Shown here in pieces: positions 24,926-36,324 of a stretch of DNA of 64,000 nt. Within the stretch, counting starts at the first letter, position 1. Each line of letters opens with the position of its first letter. The notes beneath the pieces were generated by a model. The model was given only the letters and a program-made list of their open reading frames with translations. It was not told the origin of the DNA and did no database searches. Source of the DNA: Tribonema minus (taxonomy: Eukaryota > Sar > Xanthophyceae > Tribonematales > Tribonemataceae); the NCBI GenBank assembly GCA_017506865.1, contig JAFCMP010000223.1, forward strand, positions 1,860,001-1,924,000. The letters run 5' to 3'. A program made the translations under genes and the position numbers.

Positions 24926-26768
24926 ACAATGCTGCTTGCAAATACAGGGATCTCACTTCGTGGATCTGCACCGATAAGGCACAGCGCCAGGCCCCCGCAC
25001 CACGACAAGGTGGAGACCGCTTACGCGGGGGGACTACCTGCACAGGCAAACATGCAATTCGGTGCACAACAAACAGGACACAAGCAGCAGCAGAAGGCAG
25101 CACACAGAAAAAGATTCGCAGCAAACCAGCGTAGAGTGCTCACAGAACAGCAGACAGGATGCATCAACGCACATGACACACGTCAGCACTGCAGATGAAT
25201 GTAAGCCATCATTGTCAATCAGACAGTCTGACAAGCAAGAACAACCAGTCAGTGGTGCAGGGCAATGACGTCTCGCATTGTCTCCAACACGCGTACGTGC
25301 AATGCATACATCGCTCACTTGTGTCTCACGCGTTCTCTTAGCGTACATACTGCTTGCGTCACTGTGCTGCACTTCTCTCCTGCCGCTTCTGCTGCGCACG
25401 TCATACTCGCTGTTTGCCGCTGCTGTGTCGCCTTGTCGCCACGGATCAAGCTCCATTGCCTCAAGTCATGCACGCCATCATCGCACTTGCCCGCAAACCG
25501 CCAATCTTCACTCAGGGCCACCCTCAGCATCACGTCTCGCCTTGTCTAATGCAAAGCGCCCCTCCTTGTCCAGCATCCCAGCCTGTGCCTGGTCGTCCAT
25601 GCACTTTACGACGCCTACAGCTGGCCCTTGTTCGTGCTGTCTCATCACTGGATGTCAGGTCTCACACTCGCTGCCGCACCGGGGTCTCACCTGGTTTCCT
25701 CCTTGTTGTTTGTCCATGCGCTGTCCAATGATGAGGTCCCACCTGGCAGCCAGCTGGCTTTGCCCTTCTGTGTGGGGCATGACCTCGCGCCTGCCACCAT
25801 CATGCTGCTTGCTTACAACTTCTTGCGAGTAACGCACCACCATCGCTTACCTCATCAGGATGTTGGTCGCATGTCGGAATAGGCTCTCCAGGTAGACATG
25901 TCTTGCCTGTGCTTCCTGTTCATGTTGCCTAGCTAGCAAAGCATGCAGTCCAGTCCTCTGAATTACTTCTACTAGCAGCGTGAATTCAGTACGATGCTTC
26001 TGAACATAGAACAGCCCGGGAAAGGGGGGGCGGCAGGTCCCCCCTTCCCCAGAGAAGAGCACGCACAAGATGTTTGTGCTCTCCTGCGTTTCAACCCACA
26101 CTGATTCGCCGACCGTTGTCAATAAGGTAATCTGACCAGAAGCAGGATGACTCCAGCCAAATAGGGCCCCACTGTGCAGCAGAAGGGAGCGGGAAGGCTG
26201 ATTCAGCCAGCGCGTTTCCCTCTTTACATCTGAAACTGCCGGGTCCCGAGCTAGCAAGCCATGAAAATTGTGCCCTCATGACAGACTAGCTGTCTATGTT
26301 CAGAAGCATTTACAACTTACTGATCACCTGTGATGTCCGGGCCAGGGCGTCCGTGGGCGCGATGGTGACCTCCAGACATTGTGTGATCCTGCCGACACAG
26401 GACACAGAGCTCCGCGCTTTGGGAACCAGGGACGGCCTTGAAGTTTAGCAGATATCTGCCATGACTTCAGTAGGCAACGAGAAACTCCCGTTGCAGCCGC
26501 CATCAGTGCCGTCCGCTTGTCCAGGAGCTGGAAGCTCCTTCGAACCATGAGGGGGACAGACTTACCTTTAGCATGCGTCGTCCTCGCTGCCCACAGTAAG
26601 CAGGCGAGGCCAGGCTGCGCATCTGCACAGGGAAGAGAGCCCTGACAGTCGCGAAGCCTCCTGGCTGTCCTAGGCGTCGGAGCTCGTGTGTGAAGGCAGC
26701 ACCCTCGAAGCCTTCGGCGGTTACAGCCTCATTGTTGAAGTTAAACTTGAAGAACGAACTTCAAACAA

Positions 26769-26799
26769 AAAATCGAAATCGAAATCGAAATCGAAATCG
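26769..26799. repeat. (AAATCG)n hexanucleotide microsatellite
   Basis: About five uninterrupted AAATCG/ATCGAA units form this array; it is a simple tandem repeat with no gene around it. Confidence 0.95.
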
Positions 26800-27894
26800 T
26801 GAGCACTGAGCGTGGCGCGTGGAGCGCACTGCACTCCAAATTTTGGGACGCTGCTGGCACGCAGGTGAGATCGCTGACGAAGAAGACCACGTTCCAATTC
26901 CTGCGATCTTCACACCCTGCAGCGCAGATCACACCGCTGATGATGATCAGAAGCAGGTTGTTCCGACCTTGATGTGTTTCCTGCAACGGCATCTTTTCAC
27001 CTCGGGCGACTGGTGGCGCTGGCTGGGCGGCCCCGCTTCCTTTCAAGAGTTGATGTTGCAGCGGCAGGCGGGCTTGTCAGGACGCCGCGGTGTGCCGCAG
27101 TTATTGATGGAATCGACGGATTTTTGCCTGCAACGACCATTTCGCAATGCCACTGGCACTCAAGCTGACCTGCTGCTTGAAGCGCTGGCCATGCATCGCT
27201 GATGTGAAGCAGAGTCTACCGTAACATGTGCCGAGTGTAGCTGGTGGGAATGGGACATAATGTTGGTTGCTTCCTTGCTGTTTGCACGTGCAACTCCTCC
27301 AAGCACGACGCATCAAGGCATATGGCACTATCGTGCACATATTGCAACAGTTTCAAGCATGCCACGCAGCGCATCCTGCCACAGTACCGCAAGACAGTGC
27401 TAGTCGACGAGGACTGCAAGCCATTCCTGACGTATCCGGGGCATCGCAGGATGGGTGTACACCGTGCTGCTTAGGCAGCTGCCGACGCCTTTCCGGCCAT
27501 CGGCTACGACGACGCTACGCGTCAATTACCGCTCATGACGGATGTTAGCTACTTGAAGGCACAGGCACAATTGCGGACGACGCAGCCTGCAGCAGACCCC
27601 TAGCAGTGCTGCCACGACCAAGAGGCCATCAAACAGGCTCACTCTTCTGGTCACCATCATACAAATTGCTACAGACGCGCCACTTTGGCAGTTGGGTCAA
27701 TTGGCAGCAGCGGGGCGCAGGGCAATCGCTACGGAGTACGCGAACGGGAGATCAGTGCCAGTCCTCTAGCTTTGAAAGGCATAGCACTGGTATCCATACG
27801 CTCAGCTCGCTTGGCAGCGCTACACATGGCGTACTCTTCGCGTGTGATTAGGCTCATGGCAGAGTTCAAAGGGGCGCCTGGGTGGATAGATGGA

Positions 27895-28065
27895 TGATGT
27901 AGTGGGGGGAGGAGATGCCATTTGGCGATGTCATTTAGAAGAGATCATCGATGCGCATTGAGATACTTTCAAGTCGTCACAGGATACATGAAGATTCTGG
28001 TAGCAAGCCTGACATCGATCATCTGAGCTTCTTCGTCCGCTCAGCGAGAATCAACGAAAAGCACA
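27895..28065 (+). repeat. Dispersed SINE-like repeat, copy B
   Basis: This is the best preserved copy. It contains GAGATGCCATTTGGCG, ATTGAGATACTTTCAAG, AGATTCTGGTAGCAAGC and CAGCGAGAATCAACGAAAAG. The first and last blocks match copy C at 54903-55051; the third matches copy A at 23375. Confidence 0.75.
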
Positions 28066-28132
28066 TGTGGCACTCCATGCTTCTTATCCTTTGTTGTATT
28101 TGTACAAGTATATATCGCCCCCAAAAGGGTTA

Positions 28133-28578
28133 CCGTCATGTTGCTATTCAAGCCGGCCGGACACCTAATTAGAGCGATATCATAACTGGCCCCAAAACCA
28201 TTTAAGCCTGGGTAATACATTAGCTGGATTCAATATAAGCCGACACCCCATTTGCTGATGCGAGTGCTGCTCGTTGAACTGAAGTTGCTGTTGTCGCATG
28301 CGCAACTTCTGAGCCTGTTTAAGCTTCGTACGCATGCGCAGCACACGTGCGGCCAAAAATAATGCAAAACTCAACAACTTGAACTACAAAAGCGCCGCAA
28401 GCAGCCGTGTGCTTATTGTGTGGTGCCACAGACTGGCCCACAGTGTATAAGGGTGGCTCAAAGGGGTCAACTTAATATAAGCCTGGGGATGCAAAGGCTT
28501 GATACCATTTGCTTGTCCGACGTAAATAAATGCCTGTTTTAATTAGGTGACCGGCCGGCTTAAACAGCGACATGACGG
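28133..28578. mobile_element. MITE-like element with 39-bp terminal inverted repeats and TA target sites
   Basis: The left end (28133-28171) starts CCGTCATGTTGCTATTCAAG and the right end (28540-28578) is its reverse complement with only a few mismatches. Both include the palindromic GCCGGCCGG. Each end is flanked by TA (28131-28132 and 28579-28580), the target duplication of Tc1/mariner-type elements. The interior of about 370 bp has no transposase reading frame. This is therefore a non-autonomous element of 446 bp, possibly Tc1/mariner-derived; the superfamily assignment rests only on the TA sites. Confidence 0.85.
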
Positions 28579-29936
28579 TATCGTGTATGCATGTATCTTA
28601 TTTACTTCCGCTTGAGGGACGGAAATCCTATGTAATATGCAAGATATGCAGCTCTTGTGCTCATAACATGTACTTCTACTTCACTATGTATTGAACTTCA
28701 GTAGTGAACGTTACTCAGTAAAGTTACTCTTTCCTCCTCTCAAGTGGAAGTTGATGAAATGCTGAAGTTATATAGGCGGATGGGCAGACCAAGCTCATGT
28801 GACAGGGTTGGCAAAGCAATCAACACTGCGATCAGGTAGAAGGAAGACGGATATACCAGATATACCGCGCAATGCTGTAATTGCTAAGCGTAACATCCTC
28901 ACTGGCTCTACCATAGTGATGCCCTTAAGGGGCCTGGCATACTCAAGTGCCCATGTGCTGCAAGTGCAGCCTAGGTGGGGCATCCTTCCAAAGCCCCAAA
29001 TCTGTAAATGCACACAAGTCACTTTAGTCCAGTCACAGCAAGCACTGCACTGCTGTGGCCCTGCCACCTCTCCAGCTACAAGATTTGGCCTTCAAGTTCC
29101 TGCTGCTCTGCCGCTCGCCTGCGGTACCCATTTGTGTCAACAGGAGGTGACGAACGAACCTGCATCATGGCGGCCGCACGCAGGGAAGAAGTGATGGGCT
29201 GCGCAGCTGCAGCTTATGGGTCAGACTTTTCAGTGCAGCACAGATTGTGATGCTACATGTGACGTGACTACAAGCCCACACTTGATGTCTGCCATGGTCT
29301 CTCTTTTTTTTTGAAGTCTATGAGGACTTCGCAGTCATGCACCTCAAGTAGAGATTCGCACAGTGTTGCCACAGCATGTTACTGCTAGCATCACTTGGCG
29401 CAAACCTGTCCTGATCATTTCGAACATACATGTTAGCTGCGCATCACATTTGAGAGAGCCATCTATGGACCTACCTCGCGTCGCGACTTTTCGACATTTT
29501 TCGCCCTTCCGTGTAACTGATTTTTTGCCGTCGCAACACACACCACGCACACACACAAAGCTGTTGCCGCCCCGAGAGTGCACGGCATTTGGTGTTGAGG
29601 CAGCTGCCTTGACACAGTTCCCGCCCTGCATTGTCGTCAGGAGCATCTCTTTCGGCCACTACTGAACAGCGAAAAAGAGTCAGCACACAGCTGCGACGGC
29701 GCTGGGGATCATCTACTACGACTGTCGTGGGGCGTCAGCAGCACGGTTTACCAGCACCACTTAGCTTTGCAGACTTTGGAGGTCATGAGCGACACGAGCT
29801 GATTCTTGTGTAGCTGATTTGGCGAGAATCACGAAAGCGCTAGCGAGGAAGGAGCCAGAGGCACTTGGGGGAGGTGCAGCGCTGACCCAACGACACCACG
29901 CTTTCGTCCCAGCTGCAGCTGGCAGGTGCACCAATC

Positions 29937-32900
29937 ATGATCACCTTCAGCGGTGTGCCCAGCAGCTTGACACAGGAACGACAGCAGATTGTGCACGACT
30001 TTTGCGCCGGTTTAGAACTGAGGGAGTTCCTGAGCATCAAGACGTGCACCCTGTCACAGACAGCCTGCCGCATGCTTGGAGGCTCTGAAGATGTTGGTGT
30101 TGACTTCCGACAAGTTCGAAAAGCGGAAGCCCTTGCAGGGGTGCTGGCGGCAGCGTGGAAAATGGCAGGATGTGATGTTGTCAGCATTCACGATCCACTT
30201 GACCAGAGCGAAATATTGGAGTTCCTGCAGGGGCTGGACAAGATGGTTTCGGCAAAGCTGTCGGGCAATGCCATGAACAGTTCTAATGGCGCAGCTGAGA
30301 GTGGTGGCGTGGACTCTCTGCTGCAGGACTCACAGGTATGGAATGAGTGTCTCGTAATGATGCTACAGAGTGTGTTAGTGCAGTCAATGCCAAATGCGTG
30401 CCCATACGATTGAAGCTGATGTAGAAGCAATGAGCATCAGTGCATGCGGCAATCGACATGATACTCGTATGAAGCGGTAGACTGCTTGGACTCTTCAATA
30501 ACCAGGCACATTTGTGTTTCTTTGTACTGTACTGCTTGCTGTTCATTCATGAGCCGACTATCGTGACCACATCTTGGCATTTTTCTGTGCATGGCCCCAC
30601 TCGCAGGGTGCGCAATTTGAGGAGCAGCTGGTGAAGCGTGTGGAGCACTTGCTGCACTGCAAGCAGGGCGACTGTTTTGCTCTGAAACTGAGCTTCACAT
30701 GTGAAGTTCTGAGGACCGCGTGGCTTACGCACATCAACAACTGTCAAGCCCAGGACTGTCGCATGGCAGACTGTATGCGGTGGAGGTGAGCAGCCATACT
30801 ACCAGACCTGCCTAGTGTATCAGTAGTTACACTTGCATGCGTATAACTTGCAGCAATAACTTGCATGCCTATGACTTGCAGCAGATGGCAGCTGCATGCC
30901 TACCAAATCGTCTGACGTACAAATCAGGCATGCTGACTCAGTGTGTGTACTTTTTATTAATTCTCGCTCAGGGCGCGAAAAAGCCCAGATGATTGGCATC
31001 TAGCTGTAAGGAATCTACATGTCGTATGACAGTCTGAAAGTGTCGCAACGTGTTGTGTACTTTTGGACAGATATTGCAGCTACCCATAACATCTGCTTGA
31101 ATTGTACTTAAAGTATCAAGCACATGGGCGTGCATCACTCATTCCCCCCCTGCTTGCCCTTTTTGCTCTTCGTGGTCATCACCACTGCTGAGGCAGGGTA
31201 CTTGCGAGGCGCGCCATACAGTGGCATGAAATGGGCCAGCATGATCGCCATCATTTACTTCGGCAACGAGCATATACCGCCACACAGCAGGCAAGTTGGA
31301 CAAATTTGCTGGCATGGCTTTGGTTTGCCGCTGTGAGGTATCACATCAGAGGGCAGCAGCTGATACTTGCACTATGATAGAAGTATAGATTAGGGGGTTG
31401 CACGCCCTGAAGTGCATCACAGTACCAACATGGGGTGCTGAGTCATCGCAGGACACACGACAGCCAGCATTGTCCATGCAGCGGAGCAGGTGTGATTCCG
31501 CATGACCCTGGTGCGCTGCACTTGTTGTGTACCCTCGTTGAAATTACGTACATATGGCAGTTGGTGAAAGCAGTTTACATTTGTAGTCTGTGGAAAACAG
31601 TTGTTGATTTATTCAGTTTGGAGTGCTTGAACTACTTCCACATGTACAACCACACACACGTGTGCTTGGCTGGTCAGTGACCATTGTGATTCTGCAATCA
31701 TGGCGGTGCATTTTTCTGCATCTCAGCCAGCGCCTGCAACTTCTTTGCTATCTACAAATGACAGATTTCGAAGCTCTTGAGCGGCCTGGGTGGTGCTGAG
31801 AGCGCTGGCGATGCGGTTGCTAATGGCGGTGGCGGCGGCACTGCTGGTGCTGGCAACGACGACATGCTACACGAGTGCTCTGACCGTGCTGAGGTGCGTT
31901 GCGACAACTTCGGAAGCATCAATACTGACTGAATAGCCTTGATAATCGGAAGTAGCTGAGTGGCAGCACTGAGGTTGAATTTGCAGTTGATTCAGCGACC
32001 TGTTTGGTCACTTGAAGAGTTCCATTCAACAAAATGTTAGGTAGTTCCCACACAGCTCACATGCAAGAAGCTTGTGCATGGTCACAGAGCATCTGGTGCC
32101 GGCCGACACGCCGGTTCTACTCTGCAAGTACTCAATATGGTACTGGTAGATCACAGCAATTTATACCTCAAAATGCGCGCGTACGCACTAAGCAGCGCAA
32201 GACATGATGATGGGCCAAACAGTAAACGCACGGTTATGATGAATTTATGCATGGAGCAGTTACAAGGCGATGGAACGGCAATGTCGGACATGTGAATTTG
32301 AAAAGCTTCAATGCTGGAAGCCCGCACTGCTTTCAAGCTACAGGCTGAACGCCCCAATCTGCTCGCCGCAGACAGGTGGTTCAGTTTGCTGGCGGTGATC
32401 ATCGCACAACTGCTGACTACGGTGCATTTTGTGAGCTACTGGAGAGTTTCTTGCACTAAGGAATTCCAAATAGTTATTGTATGCACGTTCAAGTGTGCCC
32501 AGTGCATCTGCAGCTGACATGCCTTCAGGGGGCAATGCTCAAAGTTGGAGTACTTAAGGTACTCATGATCATGGTCCGTTCAAGCGGTGCCGTTTTGTTG
32601 AAGCGATCAACAGTACAAACTCCTAGGTGTAGGGCTATGGGCGTAGGTTGTCTGCATGTGAGGGTCAGAGTTCAGATCAGCATACAACAGTTCAGTTCAG
32701 CGTACAACATAGCAGCTCTACTTACTTCAACAGTACACATTAACTACAAACCCAGCCCCTGCTCCTTTTCAGCATAAATGTATCCGGCTACAGCAAAAGT
32801 CCACAAGATGTCATTTATTGTGTGCCTCAGTTGCCTCAGTGTCTGAGCACTGCTACTGAGCAGCAGCAACGGCCTGCCCAAAAAGCATGCAGCTCAACAC

Positions 32901-35900
32901 CAGCTGCGTGGAATCACAGTATGCATTCCGAGTATCGATTGCCGGTTTGTAGATCACTAGTCACACGTCTAGTAGCCATACTGCAGTCTTAAGCGCACTG
33001 CGGCATCACCTCCTGGTGCAGCGTTAGCTAACATCTTACTAGTTTAGCAGTCATACACTCACGCCTAATCTTGCGCACATATTTTTTTCTTTGGGCCAGC
33101 TGTGCTCATGATTCGCATGTGTGATATCCCTGACATGTTGAGCACACAGAAAGCGTACATCACTTACAGTGCACCGGTTTCTCAAACTCCACAGGCTATA
33201 CACATGAAGTACATAGCTCATGACGTACTTCAAACAATTAAACTGAGGCGCCGTTAGCTAACAACATCTTGTTATAGTTTAGCAGCCATACACTTCTAGT
33301 CTTACGCACACAATGTTTTGTTTTTGGCCAGCCATGCTCATGGTTCTCATGTGTGATATCCCTGACGCATTGAGCACACAGAAAGTGTACATCAACCACT
33401 TTCAGTGCTCCGGTCTCACAGTTTATATGGACATGAAGTATTCAGTTCATGGCGTACTTCAAACACTCAAACAATACATGGAGTGTATGATAATGCGTCC
33501 TCTGCACGGGCCGGATATCACGGCTTGAGCCACAGACTCTTGTGCCCAAGCCATTTCATGTGTAGCATGTGCGTGCTACTAGCGTACCTGTGCCGAGTGC
33601 TGCACGGTCAACCTTACTGAGCCTCTGAGCACAGAGATGCTTGAAAGAGTGTACATCAATCAGCATCATACGCTTACTGCGTATTTGCTGTATCAACTGC
33701 TGAAGTGCATCAGTGACAAAGCCAGCCGATACCAGTAGCTTCTGAGAGGGTTTGCAGCCTTTGGCACTCTTTAACAGAGCTCCAGCTCGCCAGTGTCAGT
33801 CTATTGCCAGCAGGCGCGCTTCATCTCTTTGACATATTTTGGAGTTGAAGGAGGACTGCATGTGATGCGCAAAATGGTGATCTCATTCTGTACCGCATGT
33901 CGTGCATTCTCAGGCTGCTGAAGATCCTGAAGGGATGCTGAAGCCTGCGTCAAGGTGAGCATAGGTGCTTTGACACAATGTGCACAAGCCTCCCTGGTGT
34001 CACACTGCACTCAGCCCAGGCCACATCTACAAGCATGAACGCAAGAACTTTCAATGAGCTCTGTCGAGGTTGAAGTATGCCAGCAATATTGTACTTCTAC
34101 ATGCGCCTGTATTGCAGAGAGTACTTCAGAATTTCTCCTGGAAGCCCTTCTGTAGGTGGCTTGGCGGTCAGTCACCGTTTGATAGAGTAGATAGCGCATG
34201 TGTCACACGGTTGACACAGCACATGTGTACACGAGTTGCATATTTTGTTTTCATAGGGTTTCCGCCCCTCAAGCGGAAGTAAATAAAGTGCTCCGAAGTA
34301 TTCAAACAGAGTTCCGCAATGAGCACTGTAGTGCATGTGCCTGTTGCAGGCGTACTTACATGTGCTGTCAAAACATCGGGTCTCCAACAACACATGGCCT
34401 TGGGCACCCAACACAGGCCACGTGTATGCTCCTATCAGGGCGTGCGATGTTTGCACGAGCATTCTGACGTGGCAGTCTCATGTGGCCAAGAAGGCTCTGG
34501 GTGCTTTAGGCTACTTGAAGTACATGTCAAATAATACCAGATCAAGAGCCTGCAGTTAATTGATGCGCGTTGTAATTCAACTCATTGCAGATCTGGTGGT
34601 ACATCAGAGGTGTGGAGCTCGTTCACATTTTCTCAACACAGCCAATTACAACATTTTGCAATGTGCAGTGAACTTGAGTTACTTGCACTATCAGTGATAC
34701 TGACATATCTCTAGCGGCAAACAAGAAGTTTGGGCCACGGCTTGGTATTTTTCAGCATATGTACACAGAGCACAATGCCTGCGTTAGCGTTCGATGTGTT
34801 GCTGCCTTCAATGGAAAGCGCCTTATGAGGCACGCGTATGCATACTCGGGCTGCGGCAGCTGCAGTAGCGCATGCATAGGTCAATGCTTCTGGTTCAACC
34901 TTTATAAGCACACACACACATGACCTGCTCACTCTTTCATGAGCTGTTCATGTTGCACCGTGCCTCGCCTCACACACTCACTGCTCTTGCGATGCCTCTG
35001 CCCATCTTTCAGTTCCTCAGAGACTCAGGCGCCGCACATGCCAACAAAAACCGGCACTGGCGGCGGCACCCACATCAGCAGCATCAACGGACGCAGCGTA
35101 CTCAGGGGCCGCACGCCGCGTGCAGTGGCAGCATCAGCAGCGCGGCAGCAGCACATGTCACCACAAGCAGCAGCCATGCCGTCAACACAGCAGCAGCATG
35201 AGACACATCGCAGGAAGCGACGACAGTCTCTCACCGCATGCGCAATCGCCCCTGACGGAGAAATGGCTGCAACCAGCGACAACGTAGCATCGCCCGCAGC
35301 GCCTGCCCGCTCATCATCGCGTGCATCCAAGGCACGTAATAGCAGCAGCTTCAACCCAGCCGCAACAACGGCGTCAGCATCGGCGGCGGTGGTTTCCAGC
35401 ACTGTCACAAAACGCGCAACTCGTGTGACACCTGCCAAAGCACGACGAGGACAAGCGAGCGCTGCCACCCCGCCTGCTACCCCCCTGAGCACTGCTGCAC
35501 CCCCCCCATCTCCATCGGCCGGTGCGGCCGCCCTGCAGGCGCCTCCAATGAGCACTGCCTTATCGCTGCCATCTCCGCCTACCGCCGGGTCTGCGGTCGC
35601 CGAGGCTCCGTCTGACCATGCTGCAGCGCCCCCTTCTCTACTTCAGTTGAGCGAAGAAGACTTCCACTTGTCTCCGCTGGCCGGCGCACCACCTGACGTC
35701 TGCGTGCGCAAGTTGGCACAGTTCCGCCCCGACAACTTCACAGCTCGCGTGCTGGGCCGCAGCCTGATGGATCTATACCATTGGGCTGTCGACAAGCAAG
35801 CAGGTGACCAGCAGCTCCTGCAAGCCATCTGCTCGCAGCGCAAGGCCCTGGTGAGGTGCAACGACGATGCGACACAGGTGGAAGCCTTCCGTGCGCAGGT

Positions 35901-36290
35901 TGTTCAGGCACTCAGAACTTCTGGCGTGCCAGCAAAATTTGTCAGGTCAGCTGTGAACGAGTTCAACACCTTCCTGGATGCGGCGCAGCGTGACAACAGG
36001 AACGCTAAGCTGCACACCGAAGCGTGCCCGGCGTGTGGGGGGTACACGTGCGCAGTGTGTGAGTACAACTGCGCTCCTGTGCCCCCGCCCATACTGTTCT
36101 GCGCCAACGAGCGCTGCGGATGCGCCATTGCGTTTGAGGAGCCATTCTTCCAGTCAACGGATGGCCAACGCAGCTGGTGCAGCAGTTGCCAAGCGGACAC
36201 CAGGGAGTATGAAACCGCCATGGTCCTTAGCAGCACGCAGGGGGAGGGGGCAGCAGCTGCTGCAGAAGGGGGAACAGCAGGGGGTTCTTC

Positions 36291-36324
<34 letters not shown>

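Larger units (their letters stand above)
22567..29936. other. Gene-poor region with repeats and unassigned reading frames
   Basis: No recognised gene is present. Reading frames near 25265-25882 (+), 25847-26257 (-), 26819-27202 (+) and 27244-27850 (+, split over frames) have some protein-like composition. None shows a family motif, and frames change often, as in decayed mobile elements. Repeats inside this region are listed separately: dispersed repeat copies at 23375-23555 and 27895-28065, the inverted-repeat element at 28133-28578, a 112-bp duplication at 24751 and a hexanucleotide array at 26769. Confidence 0.5.
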
